From: Pseudomonadota bacterium
GTDB lineage: Bacteria > Pseudomonadota > Alphaproteobacteria > SMXQ01
DNA length: 39,347 nt
Assembly (NCBI GenBank): GCA_022566265.1
Contig: JADFJG010000021.1
Coordinates: forward strand, 1-39,347
Reading direction: 5' to 3'
Below are positions 1-6,873 of the stretch, piece after piece. The notes under the pieces are model-generated. The model was not told the DNA's origin. It did no database searches and worked only from the letters and a program-made list of their open reading frames with translations. A program made the position numbers and the translations under genes. The stretch's first letter is position 1. Each line of letters starts with the position of its first letter.

Positions 1-134
1 GCCTCGCCAATCCCACCAGCGAGGTCATCGCGCGCTGGATCTGGGACCGTCTGAAGCCCGAATTGGCGGGCCTTTGCAAGGTGGTGCTGCACGAGACCTG
101 TACCGCCGGCTGCGTCTATCGCGGCGGTGAGTGA
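1..134 (+). CDS. queD: 6-carboxytetrahydropterin synthase, C-terminal part (QueD)
   Basis: The open frame enters from the left edge at base 3 and stops with TGA at 132-134, leaving about 43 C-terminal residues. They contain the stretches [15 protein letters not shown] and [15 protein letters not shown], which match the end of the QueD/6-pyruvoyl-tetrahydropterin synthase family, where this HET segment borders the active site. QueD converts 7,8-dihydroneopterin triphosphate to 6-carboxytetrahydropterin in the pathway to 7-deazaguanine and queuosine. The neighbours queF, tgt, queA and queG strongly support the call. It converges on queF with only 3 bases between the two stop codons. The start, and presumably queE and queC, lie outside the window. 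Confidence 0.85.
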   Translation, partial: LANPTSEVIARWIWDRLKPELAGLCKVVLHETCTAGCVYRGGE

Positions 135-137
135 AGC

Positions 138-605
138 TTACCGCCCCCGTCCCTTATAGGGCTCGACGCCCTGATCGGGAACCCACAGGCCCTCAGGCGT
201 TGGCCCGGTCTGGTAGAACACGTCGATGGGGATGCCGCCCCTGGGATACCAGTAGCCGCCGATGCGAAGCCATTTCGGCTCGACCGCCTCAATGATGCGC
301 TTGGCGATCTTTAGCGTGCAGTCCTCGTGGAAAGCGCCGTGGTTGCGGAATGACGCCAGGAAGAGCTTCAACGACTTGCTCTCGATCAACCGATCGCTGG
401 GCGCGTAGTCGATGACGAAATGGGCGAAGTCCGGCTGGCCGGTGATCGGACAAAGGGCAGTGAACTCCGGGCAGGTGAAGCGCACGAGGTACAACTCGCC
501 CTTTTGCGGGTTGGCGACGCTCTCGAGCCTGGCCTCATCGGGCGAAGCGGGAATTTCCGCCCGCTGGCCGAGCTGGGTCAGTGTTTCTTGCTTGATCTCG
601 CTCAT
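138..605 (-). CDS. queF: NADPH-dependent 7-cyano-7-deazaguanine reductase (QueF)
   Basis: 155 residues, the length of the short (unimodular) QueF type. QueF reduces the nitrile of preQ0 to the aminomethyl group of preQ1 in the cytoplasm. The nucleophilic cysteine lies in [14 protein letters not shown] (Cys52), with the acidic partner Asp59 just after it. The family signature ESKSLK is at residues 75-80 and FHED at 92-95. It is transcribed away from the DUF3800 gene and runs into the queD end. The ATG at 605 is followed at once by a normal QueF N-terminus. Nothing appears broken. Confidence 0.96.
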   Translation of the reverse strand: MSEIKQETLTQLGQRAEIPASPDEARLESVANPQKGELYLVRFTCPEFTALCPITGQPDFAHFVIDYAPSDRLIESKSLKLFLASFRNHGAFHEDCTLKIAKRIIEAVEPKWLRIGGYWYPRGGIPIDVFYQTGPTPEGLWVPDQGVEPYKGRGR

Positions 606-655
606 GGCCCAAGGGTACGTCGGAACGCACGCACGGCCAAGGGCGATATGGCGCC

Positions 656-684
656 TTTACAAACATTATTCGTCAACATAATAA
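656..684 (+). promoter_or_regulatory. Candidate sigma-70-type promoter for the DUF3800 gene
   Basis: TTTACA at 656-661 and TAATAA at 679-684 are separated by 17 bases in an AT-rich patch (about 655-712) that contrasts with the surrounding high-GC DNA. A GGGGAT ribosome-binding-like sequence follows at 715-720, six bases before the ATG at 726. This is a sequence match only. Confidence 0.4.
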
Positions 685-725
685 AATGGCGATATTATAC
701 TTTCCGTACCCAGCGGGGATGAGTT

Positions 726-1565
726 ATGACCCCCCGTGGCGACGAGGGTTTTGCTCGATTTCTTGAAATTATGTTGCCGAAAGGCGGCTATGTGCTGGGA
801 ATGGTCGAGGTCTATTTAGACGAAAGCGGCACCCACAAGGGCGCCCCAATACTATGCATTGGTGGCTATCTCTTTGAGCGGGGCAGGGCCAAGGAATTCG
901 ACGCCGCATGGCGTATCATGCTCCAAGAACTTGAGGTCCCTTTCTTCCATATGTCGGCTTGTGAAGCTGGTGAGTCCCCCTTTGATAAGACCCCATCAGA
1001 AATTAGGCAGGCGATGGTCAATCGCGCCATTGGGATCATCCAGAAATATATGACCTACGGAATTGTGGTTGCTGCGGTAGAGGAAAGATTCGATTCGATT
1101 GTTCCAGTCCATCCTCTCGTGGGCAATGCTTATAGCTGGCTGGCGAATCAAGTCCTTTCGGCAGTGAAGGTGTGGGCGGATCGGAACCAGTACGATGGTC
1201 CAATCTCATATTTTTTCGAACGCGGACATGCACACCAGGAAGAAGCCAATCGCATCATGAATTTGTCTGCATTGAACGAACAGCTTCAGAAAGAATCTCG
1301 ATACATCGGCCACGCCTTCCGAAAAAAGCAGGAATCTCCAGCATTACAAGCGGCCGATCTTTTGGTGTGGCACTACTGCAATGATTGGACGCGTCAGTCT
1401 AAGGGCGATTATAGCCGTGATCGATATGCTCGTTTGATCGATTCAAATTATTGGCACTTTCGATGGAAGGATGACGATCTAAACGACTTCGCGGCCACCA
1501 TCAAAAAGGCTATTGAGACTTATCCTGACGCCGGGAAGCCTTTGGACTCCCAGTCGGATGCTTAG
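726..1565 (+). CDS. DUF3800 domain protein
   Basis: 279 residues. The family hallmark is the N-terminal strand VEVYLDESG (residues 27-35) with its Asp-Glu pair, and a C-terminal segment SPALQAADLLVWHYCNDW carrying the conserved AAD motif. Both are visible, so the DUF3800 assignment is firm. DUF3800 proteins have an RNase H-like layout and are frequent in mobile islands and near defence genes, but their biochemical role is not settled. The gene is clearly lower in GC than its neighbours, which points to recent acquisition. The ATG at 726 is preferred because of the GGGGAT six bases upstream; a shorter start at 801 (MVEVYLDESG) would still keep the whole domain. It sits alone between queF and the TA-type genes. 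Confidence 0.8.
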   Translation: MTPRGDEGFARFLEIMLPKGGYVLGMVEVYLDESGTHKGAPILCIGGYLFERGRAKEFDAAWRIMLQELEVPFFHMSACEAGESPFDKTPSEIRQAMVNRAIGIIQKYMTYGIVVAAVEERFDSIVPVHPLVGNAYSWLANQVLSAVKVWADRNQYDGPISYFFERGHAHQEEANRIMNLSALNEQLQKESRYIGHAFRKKQESPALQAADLLVWHYCNDWTRQSKGDYSRDRYARLIDSNYWHFRWKDDDLNDFAATIKKAIETYPDAGKPLDSQSDA

Positions 1566-1620
1566 GCGGCGCTACCTTACCGAATGCGCGCTCAAACGCC
1601 TCGCCGCTTAATTATCGTGA

Positions 1621-1887
1621 TTATGCGTTAGCGGTGGACGCCGCCGGGGTGCCGCGCAACAGGCCCTCGGTGCTGAGGTCTTCGTCGAGATCGGGCCAAT
1701 GGATGCCGTAACCGGCGCCGGCGATTTCCCAACGGGCAAGTTGATCCGGCGTCGCATTGGCGAGACGTGGGTACCACACAAGCGGCACGGTGATCGTGCG
1801 CCCGTCCATCAGGTCGACGCTCAACGTATCCCCGCCGATCCTCACATCCTTTACCCGTTCATCGGCGTTCGCCGCCAAGATGCCCAT
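1621..1887 (-). CDS. DUF2442 domain protein
   Basis: 88 residues with the typical DUF2442 pattern: VKDVRIGGDTLSVDLMDGRTI, then VPLVWYPRLANATPDQLARW, then a GYGIHWPDLDEDLS end. DUF2442 proteins are small and commonly encoded directly after DUF4160 genes in pairs that behave like toxin-antitoxin modules; this is family knowledge and was not tested here. No intact DUF4160 partner is present upstream. The frame overlapping the start (down to about 1960) reads AVVSENQTAFMEAWHGH, which faintly resembles the end of a DUF4160 protein, so the partner may have been lost. Its location between a DUF3800 gene and a tgt tail fragment fits an island of acquired DNA. Confidence 0.75.
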   Translation of the reverse strand: MGILAANADERVKDVRIGGDTLSVDLMDGRTITVPLVWYPRLANATPDQLARWEIAGAGYGIHWPDLDEDLSTEGLLRGTPAASTANA

Positions 1888-1932
1888 GCCATGCCTCCAT
1901 AAAGGCAGTTTGATTTTCGCTCACCACAGCTT

Positions 1933-1972
1933 GCAATGCCCAAAATTCTTGCGCAATGCCCGAAGTTCCTGC
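1933..1972. repeat. 20-bp tandem direct repeat, two units
   Basis: GCAATGCCCAAAATTCTTGC at 1933-1952 is followed directly by GCAATGCCCGAAGTTCCTGC at 1953-1972, with 3 differences in 20. It lies just upstream of the DUF2442 start and downstream of the tgt tail fragment. Possible roles include an operator for the small gene or a scar of slippage. Confidence 0.6.
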
Positions 1973-1997
1973 CCGCCTAGCGCCAGCGGCGCGCCAT

Positions 1998-2078
1998 TTA
2001 CAACGCCTCGATGTCGCCCCTTTCATACTCGGCGAGGAAGGCTTCGGCGTAGGCGTCGAAGGTCCCGGCCTCGATGGC
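1998..2078 (-). pseudogene. Duplicated 3' tail of tgt (truncated copy)
   Basis: This 81-bp stretch matches the 3' end of the intact tgt gene (2966-3046) at 68 of 81 positions, about 84 percent. It encodes TFDAYAEAFLAEYERGDIEAL followed by a stop, against [21 protein letters not shown] in the intact gene. No other part of tgt is convincingly present next to it. Its reading direction equals that of intact tgt, and hicB and hicA lie between the two. The many silent and conservative differences suggest that the two tails came from different lineages rather than from a very recent duplication. It has no start codon of its own and is unlikely to be translated usefully. Confidence 0.85.
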
Positions 2079-2145
2079 CCGGCGCGATCCTCGATAACAC
2101 GCGGATAGCGCGGGACGGCTCGTCCGTCTCGATCGGACATTTCGC

Positions 2146-2580
2146 CTAGGCGCCCACCAGCTGTAGCGTCGGTCGTTTGCCGAGTGCCGCATAAGCTTGG
2201 TCGATCTGGTCGAGGCGCGAGGCGTGACGCAGGTCAAGCAGGCGGTCGATCTGCTTTTGGTTGCGGTCCAGTCGCCGTGCCAACTCCGCCTTGGTGACCC
2301 CTTGTCCCCGCATCTCGCGGTAAAGCGAAACCTTGAGTTCGATCCGGGTCGGGAGCGCCAGAATTTCCTCCTTCGCCGGGTCTATCCCCGCGGGATCGAG
2401 ACCTTCGGGGATGTCCTCACGGTCGCGAATGCGCCCCGCCAGCGTCTCGATCAAAGCGTCACGCGCCGCCTCCAGTGCGTCTTCCTTGTCGTCGCCATAG
2501 GTGAAAAGCTCGGGGAAGCTGTGGCTGCGCACGAGCACCTGGCCGTCGGTCTCCTCGAAGGTGATTCTATAGATCAGCAT
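2146..2580 (-). CDS. hicB: HicB-family antitoxin
   Basis: 144 residues. The N-terminal half (about residues 1-60) has the HicB partial RNase H-like fold pattern, with a strand, SFPELFTYGDDKEDALEAARDAL and a helix. The C-terminal half (about 96-135) is a helix-turn-helix, TKAELARRLDRNQKQIDRLLD, expected to bind the operon's own promoter. HicB neutralises HicA by covering its active site and represses the operon. A good AGGAAAA ribosome site precedes the ATG at 2580. It lies 66 bases downstream of hicA, the usual toxin-first order of hicAB loci. Confidence 0.88.
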   Translation of the reverse strand: MLIYRITFEETDGQVLVRSHSFPELFTYGDDKEDALEAARDALIETLAGRIRDREDIPEGLDPAGIDPAKEEILALPTRIELKVSLYREMRGQGVTKAELARRLDRNQKQIDRLLDLRHASRLDQIDQAYAALGKRPTLQLVGA

Positions 2581-2646
2581 GGCGTCTTTTCCTCATTCTT
2601 TTGTGCGGTCAGTCGGGGCATATCCGGAAGGCGGGGGCGCCGGGGC

Positions 2647-2856
2647 TCAGTAAAGAGCGCCCGGATCGATGCCCAGCTGCTTGAGGAACGCCTTGACCAC
2701 GCCTGGCTTCATCTCTTTGTGTTGCCGAAGGGTGGCTTTGCGGCCCTTGTAGTAGACCATCCGGTGGCTGCCTTTGCCCTCGCTCTTCTCGACCCGGAGA
2801 TGGCGCCGGATTTCCTTGTTCTTCCGCAGTCTACGCAACAGCTCCTCCGGGGTCAT
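2647..2856 (-). CDS. hicA: HicA-family toxin (mRNA interferase)
   Basis: 69 residues from the ATG at 2856; a GTG at 2871 would add five residues (VGNAP). HicA folds like a double-stranded RNA-binding domain and cleaves mRNA through a single histidine. Here that is the His in EGKGSHRMVYY, and the family pattern continues with ATLRQHKEMKPGVVKAFLKQLGI. The start at MTPEELLRRL matches the usual HicA beginning. The partner hicB follows on the same strand. The pair sits between the intact tgt stop codon and a second tgt tail, so it was probably inserted as a unit. Confidence 0.88.
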   Translation of the reverse strand: MTPEELLRRLRKNKEIRRHLRVEKSEGKGSHRMVYYKGRKATLRQHKEMKPGVVKAFLKQLGIDPGALY

Positions 2857-2889
2857 CGGGGCATTTCCCACTTTCCTCTTGGTGTTACC

Positions 2890-2946
2890 AGGATACGACA
2901 GAAGTGTCTCACCGGCAAGGGAAAAGCGACAGATGTGTCGTATTCT
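2890..2946. repeat. REP-like doublet (inverted repeat) between tgt and hicA
   Basis: AGGATACGACAGAAGTGTC at 2890-2908 is answered by GACAGATGTGTCGTATTCT at 2928-2946; the arms pair at 15 of 19 positions. Each arm also contains a small self-complementary core (GACA-N4-TGTC). Paired short palindromes of this kind resemble REP/BIME sequences. It lies upstream of hicA and downstream of tgt, so it could act as a terminator for tgt, as part of the hicA control region, or as the edge of the inserted segment. Confidence 0.6.
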
Positions 2947-2965
2947 GGGAATAAAGGGGGCACCT

Positions 2966-4114
2966 TTACAACGCCTCGATGTCGCCGCTTCGGTACTCGG
3001 CGAGGAAGGCCGTGGCGTAGGCGTCGAAGGTGTCGTTGGCGATGGCGTCGCGCAGGCCCGCCATCAGGTCCTGGAAGAATTGCAGGTTGTGCCAGCTCAT
3101 CAGCGTGCCGCCCAGCATCTCGCCGGCGCGCGCCAGATGGCTGAGATAGGCGCGGGAATAATCGGCGCAGGCCGGGCAGCGGCAGGCCTCGTCCAGCGGC
3201 CGCGGATCCTCGATATGGCGGGCATTCATGATGTTGATCTCGCCACGGCGCGTGAACGCCTTGCCGGTGCGCCCCGAACGGGTCGGCAGCACGCAGTCGA
3301 ACATGTCGATGCCGCGCCCGACGGCGCCGATGATGTCGGCGGGATAACCGGCGCCCATGAGATAGCGCGGCGCCTCCTCGGGCAGCGCCGGCACCGTCGC
3401 CTCCAGGGTGCTCAGCATCAGCTCCCGGCCCTCGCCGACGGCGAGCCCGCCGATGGCGTAGCCGTCGAAGCCTATTTCGATCAGCGCCGCCGCCGATTCC
3501 CGGCGAAGATCGCCCCAGACGCCGCCCTGGACGATGCCGAACAGGCCGGTGCCCGGCCGCCGGTCGAAGGCGGCCGCAGACCGCTGTGCCCAGCCCATCG
3601 ACAGGCGCATGGATTTGGCGGCGTCGGCCTCGCTCGCCGGATAGGGCGTGCATTCATCCAGCACCATGGAGATATCGGCGCCGAGTTGGTGCTGGATTTC
3701 GATCGCGCGCTCGGGCGTCAGTTCATGCCGGGAGCCGTCGAGATGGGACTGGAAGACGACGCCGCCGTCGGTGATCTCGCGGAATTTGGCCAGCGACATG
3801 ACCTGGAAACCGCCCGAGTCGGTGAGGATCGGCCGCCGCCAGTTCATGAACCGGTGCAACCCGCCGAGCTTGGCGATGAGTTCGGCTCCCGGGCGCAGCA
3901 TCAGATGATAGGTGTTGGCCAGCACCATCTCCGCCCCGGTCGCGGCCACCGCTTCGGGCGTCATCGCCTTGACGGTGCCGGCGGTGCCGACGGGGATGAA
4001 GGCCGGGGTGGCGACGGTGCCGTGGGCGCATGTGATCCGGCCTGCGCGCGCCGAACCCGAACGCGCCAGGAGCTCGAAACCGAAGCCGTCCTTATTCATC
4101 GCCGTCGCCGTCAT
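2966..4114 (-). CDS. tgt: tRNA-guanine transglycosylase (Tgt)
   Basis: About 382 residues. Bacterial Tgt exchanges G34 of GUN-anticodon tRNAs for preQ1. Visible signatures are [15 protein letters not shown] (substrate-binding Asp), [17 protein letters not shown], and [26 protein letters not shown], which carries the nucleophilic Asp. A zinc site follows as CRCPAC with a later Cys/His segment. The open frame extends upstream inside queA; ATGs at 4114 ([11 protein letters not shown]) or 4099 ([11 protein letters not shown]) are both plausible and both overlap the queA end. The gene is intact. Its last 81 bp recur, diverged, at 1998-2078. Confidence 0.95.
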   Translation of the reverse strand: MTATAMNKDGFGFELLARSGSARAGRITCAHGTVATPAFIPVGTAGTVKAMTPEAVAATGAEMVLANTYHLMLRPGAELIAKLGGLHRFMNWRRPILTDSGGFQVMSLAKFREITDGGVVFQSHLDGSRHELTPERAIEIQHQLGADISMVLDECTPYPASEADAAKSMRLSMGWAQRSAAAFDRRPGTGLFGIVQGGVWGDLRRESAAALIEIGFDGYAIGGLAVGEGRELMLSTLEATVPALPEEAPRYLMGAGYPADIIGAVGRGIDMFDCVLPTRSGRTGKAFTRRGEINIMNARHIEDPRPLDEACRCPACADYSRAYLSHLARAGEMLGGTLMSWHNLQFFQDLMAGLRDAIANDTFDAYATAFLAEYRSGDIEAL

Positions 4115-5162
4115 GCCCTTCGCCCGCCGCCTCCGGGTTCGGCCAAAGCAGGCAGCCATCGCCGTAGGAATAGAAGCGGTAGCCGGCCTCCTTGGCGTGC
4201 CCGTAGGCCGCCCGCATCCGCGCCAGGCCCGAAAACGCCGAAACCAGCATGAACAGGGTGGATTTGGGCAGATGGAAATTGGTCAACAACAGATCGATAG
4301 CGCGAAAGCGGTAACCGGGCGTGATGAAGAGATCGGTTTCGCCGGCGAAGGGTCGCACGCGCCCGGCATCATTCGCCGCCGATTCCACCAGGCGCAGCAC
4401 CGTCGTGCCGACGGCGACGATGCGCCCGCCGCCGTCGCGCGCCCGGTTGATGGCGCCGGCGGATTCCTCAGATATGGTTCCGGTCTCGCTGTGCATCCTG
4501 TGGTCCCTGGTGTCGGTGGCCTTCACCGGCAGGAAGGTGCCGGCACCGACATGAAGGGTGATGAAGACGCGCCCGATCCCCCGCGCCTCCAAGGCGTCGA
4601 ATAGCGCCGGCGTGAAATGGAGCCCGGCCGTCGGCGCCGCGATGGCGCCTTCATCGCGGGCATAGACCGTCTGGTAGTCTTCGCGGTCCCTGGCGTCGGG
4701 GCCGCCGGCGCGGCGGATATAAGGCGGCAGGGGGGCTTGGCCGAAACGCTCGATCGCCTGCCTGAAGGCGGCGCCTTCGAGGCCGAATTCGAGGCTGACC
4801 TCGCCGTCCGCGCCCTTGGCGGCGACATCGGCCCAAAAGCCGGGCGCGAAATCGATCCGGTCGCCGGGGCGCAGCCGGCGCGATCCCTTGGCGAAGGCCC
4901 GCCACGACCGCGCCCCGTCCTGTTTATGGAGCGTCACCTCGACCGTGGCCTCCCCGCGCCTGCCGCGAAGGCGCGCCGGGATCACCTTGGTGTCGTTCAG
5001 CACCAACAAATCGCCCGGCCGCAGCAGTTCGGGCAGGTCACGGACGGAATGGTCGCCCAGACTCTCACCCACCGCGAGCAGGCGCGCGCTATCCCTCGGC
5101 GTCACGGGCCGGCCGGCGATCATCTGGCGCGGCAGGTCGAAATCGAAATCAGAGACTTTCAT
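4092..5162 (-). CDS. queA: S-adenosylmethionine:tRNA ribosyltransferase-isomerase (QueA)
   Basis: 356 residues, the normal QueA length. It moves the ribosyl part of S-adenosylmethionine onto preQ1-modified tRNA to give epoxyqueuosine. The N-terminus [24 protein letters not shown] is typical, as are [26 protein letters not shown] and GAGTFLPVK followed by H-R-M-H-S-E. The C-terminus YSYGDGCLL is also characteristic. The stop overlaps the start of tgt, so translation of the two is probably coupled. A 15-bp direct duplication covers the start codon (5160-5174 and 5175-5189) and creates an extra upstream ATG that is followed by an in-frame stop after two codons. Confidence 0.96.
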   Translation of the reverse strand: MKVSDFDFDLPRQMIAGRPVTPRDSARLLAVGESLGDHSVRDLPELLRPGDLLVLNDTKVIPARLRGRRGEATVEVTLHKQDGARSWRAFAKGSRRLRPGDRIDFAPGFWADVAAKGADGEVSLEFGLEGAAFRQAIERFGQAPLPPYIRRAGGPDARDREDYQTVYARDEGAIAAPTAGLHFTPALFDALEARGIGRVFITLHVGAGTFLPVKATDTRDHRMHSETGTISEESAGAINRARDGGGRIVAVGTTVLRLVESAANDAGRVRPFAGETDLFITPGYRFRAIDLLLTNFHLPKSTLFMLVSAFSGLARMRAAYGHAKEAGYRFYSYGDGCLLWPNPEAAGEGHDGDGDE

Positions 5163-5189
5163 CGCCGTTCAGGGCATCGCCGTTCAGGG
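5160..5189. repeat. 15-bp tandem duplication over the queA start codon
   Basis: CATCGCCGTTCAGGG occurs twice in immediate succession (5160-5174, 5175-5189). On the minus strand each unit ends in ATG. The inner one is the queA start; the outer one opens the two-codon frame ATG-CCC-TGA. It may be a replication slip or may dampen queA initiation. Confidence 0.8.
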
Positions 5190-5211
5190 ACCGGCGTCGA
5201 TCGCGGCATCG

Positions 5212-6345
5212 TCATGCCGGCACCTTGACCGGCGCCCGCCATTCGGCGGCGACGCCGGCATCGGTTTCCCCTGGCGCGTGCCGCGCCCGCAAGCGATCGA
5301 AATCGCCGGGGTCCATGAGCCGCGTCAGCGCCCACACCGCCATGGCGCGGACCAGGGGAGAAGGGTCGGCGAGCACACCCGCGATCACCGGGACCATCGC
5401 GGCGTCCCCGGAATTCCCCAGCGCGATCAAGACGTTGCGGACGAAACGCGCCCGCCCGATGCGTTTGATCGCCGAGCCCGCGAACATCTTGCGGAACCCG
5501 GCGTCATCCAGCCCGGCGAGGTCGGCAAGTTTCGGCGCCGTCAATTCGGCGCGCGGCTCGAAGGCGTACTCCTTGGTGCTGGAGGCGTATTTGTTCCACG
5601 GGCAGACCGCCAGGCAGTCGTCGCAGCCATAGATGCGGTTGCCCATGGGTTTCCTGAATTCCCTGGCGATATGGCCCTTATGTTCGATGGTGAGATAGGA
5701 GATGCAGCGCCTGGGGTCGAGCCGATAGGGCGCCGGGAAGGCGTCGGTCGGGCAGACGTCGAGGCATCTGTGGCATGACCCGCAATGATCGGCCTCGGCG
5801 GCGTCGGCGGGAAGTTCCAGGGTGGTGAAGATTTCGCCGAGAAACAGCCACGATCCGTGCCGGCGCGAGACCAGATTGGTGTGCTTGCCCTGCCAGCCGA
5901 TCCCGGCCTGCTCGGCCAGGGGCTTCTCCATCACCGGCGCGGTGTCGACGAACACCTTGACGTCGCAGCCGTACCTCCCGACCAGCCAGCGGCCGAGCGC
6001 CTTGAGCCGCTTCTTGACGACGTCGTGGTAATCCCGGCCCTGGGCATAGACCGAGACGGCGCCGAGATCGGGGCGGGCCAGGATCTCCAGGGGGTCATGC
6101 GAGGGGCCGTAGTTAAGCGTCAGGACGATGACGCTCTTGACCTCGGGCCAGAGGTGCTTGGGCTGGGCCCGCGCGCCGGCGCGCCGGAAAAGCCAGTCCA
6201 TGTCGCCGTGAAAGCCGAGATCGAGGTAGCGGGCGAGATTCCGGCCGGCCTCGGCATCCAGCACCGGCGGGGCGAAACCGGCCCCGTCGAAGCCAAGCCG
6301 GCGCGCCATGGCGCGGATCGTCGATTTCGCTTCAGCCGATTCCAT
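5212..6345 (-). CDS. queG: Epoxyqueuosine reductase (QueG)
   Basis: About 377 residues from the ATG at 6345; GTG 6351 and ATG 6348 directly precede it, and AGAGG lies five bases before 6345. QueG uses cobalamin and two 4Fe-4S clusters to reduce epoxyqueuosine to queuosine in tRNA. The DTAPVMEKPLAEQAG cofactor/substrate segment is present. The two cluster motifs are CGSCHRCLDVCP and CDDCLAVCPWN, and the C-terminus carries HEAT-like helices (LGNSGDAAMVPVIAGVLADPS). It completes the queuosine set, following queA by 49 bases on the same strand. Its upstream region is taken up by structured repeat A, whose end is 11 bases from the start codon. Confidence 0.95.
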   Translation of the reverse strand: MESAEAKSTIRAMARRLGFDGAGFAPPVLDAEAGRNLARYLDLGFHGDMDWLFRRAGARAQPKHLWPEVKSVIVLTLNYGPSHDPLEILARPDLGAVSVYAQGRDYHDVVKKRLKALGRWLVGRYGCDVKVFVDTAPVMEKPLAEQAGIGWQGKHTNLVSRRHGSWLFLGEIFTTLELPADAAEADHCGSCHRCLDVCPTDAFPAPYRLDPRRCISYLTIEHKGHIAREFRKPMGNRIYGCDDCLAVCPWNKYASSTKEYAFEPRAELTAPKLADLAGLDDAGFRKMFAGSAIKRIGRARFVRNVLIALGNSGDAAMVPVIAGVLADPSPLVRAMAVWALTRLMDPGDFDRLRARHAPGETDAGVAAEWRAPVKVPA

Positions 6346-6356
6346 CATCACCTCTG

Positions 6357-6657
6357 GGAGCCTATCCGAGTATTGATCACGGGCTGCACCGCGTTTTCAA
6401 GGTCTTGGGCTAGGATGGTGCCGCGCCGCGATGCCGGGCGCATCGCAAGCGGTGCCAGACGACGTCCCAAGGCCTTGAAAACGCGGCCCGCCGGGTCGGC
6501 CAGACAGACGCGATTGCCGCGTCGCGAAGGCTTGCCGATGCGCCCGGCACTCGCCTCGGCGAAGCCTCCGGCGGAGCCAGGGTCGCCCGCGCCTCCGCTC
6601 CTAACACTCGCGTCTGTCTGGCCGATGCAGTCCATGATCAATACCCGGATAGGCTCC
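6357..6657. repeat. Structured repeat A (three-way-junction element, complete)
   Basis: The 301-bp element has terminal inverted repeats at 6357-6388 and 6626-6657 (29 of 32 paired). Arm 1 starts directly inside the left terminus: 6389-6409 pairs with 6466-6486, 20 of 21. Arm 2 ends directly before the right terminus: 6496-6512 pairs with 6609-6625, 17 of 17. Arm 1 encloses a hairpin GCGATGC/GCATCGC (6428-6434/6440-6446) and TAGGA at 6411-6415. Arm 2 encloses smaller hairpins and TCCTA at 6599-6603. No open frame explains it and no target duplication is evident. It lies between queG and the next gene. Confidence 0.85.
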
Positions 6658-6808
6658 TGGGGCCTCGCCATGCGCCGGGGCATCGCCGCGCCCAGCGCCT
6701 TGTCGCACATTTCAGGATACCCACCCTGGAACCGACGGTGCAAGCCGGCCGATTCGTGCCGCCGTTGGCGTTTCGCGCGCCCGACGTAGGCTTTGGTCTT
6801 ACCGGGGG

Positions 6809-6823
6809 TTAACAAAATTTTAG
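6809..6823 (+). promoter_or_regulatory. CtrA-like binding box TTAA-N7-TTAG
   Basis: TTAACAAAATTTTAG fits the alphaproteobacterial CtrA consensus TTAA-N7-TTAA with one mismatch. It lies 51 bases before the ATG at 6874. The rest of 6658-6873 shows no gene; a GGAAAG ribosome site is at 6865-6870. This is a match to consensus only. Confidence 0.4.
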
Positions 6824-6873
6824 GGCGTCCGGGCCTAGGCTTTTGGCGGGCTAGCCATGGAGTTGGAAAGAGT

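Noticed and set aside
1859-1975. Possible remnant of a DUF4160 gene upstream of DUF2442
   Set aside because: Only about 17 residues look similar and the region is partly a tandem repeat, so it is mentioned but not called.
2086-2096. GATCCTCGATA shared between the edge of the tgt tail fragment and the inside of tgt (3205-3215)
   Set aside because: Eleven bases without extension on either side are compatible with chance, so I do not claim an internal deletion of tgt.
2774-4252. Long plus-strand open frame opposite tgt
   Set aside because: It is the antisense of tgt, arginine/glycine/alanine-rich with no family motif; high GC makes stop codons rare on the opposite strand.
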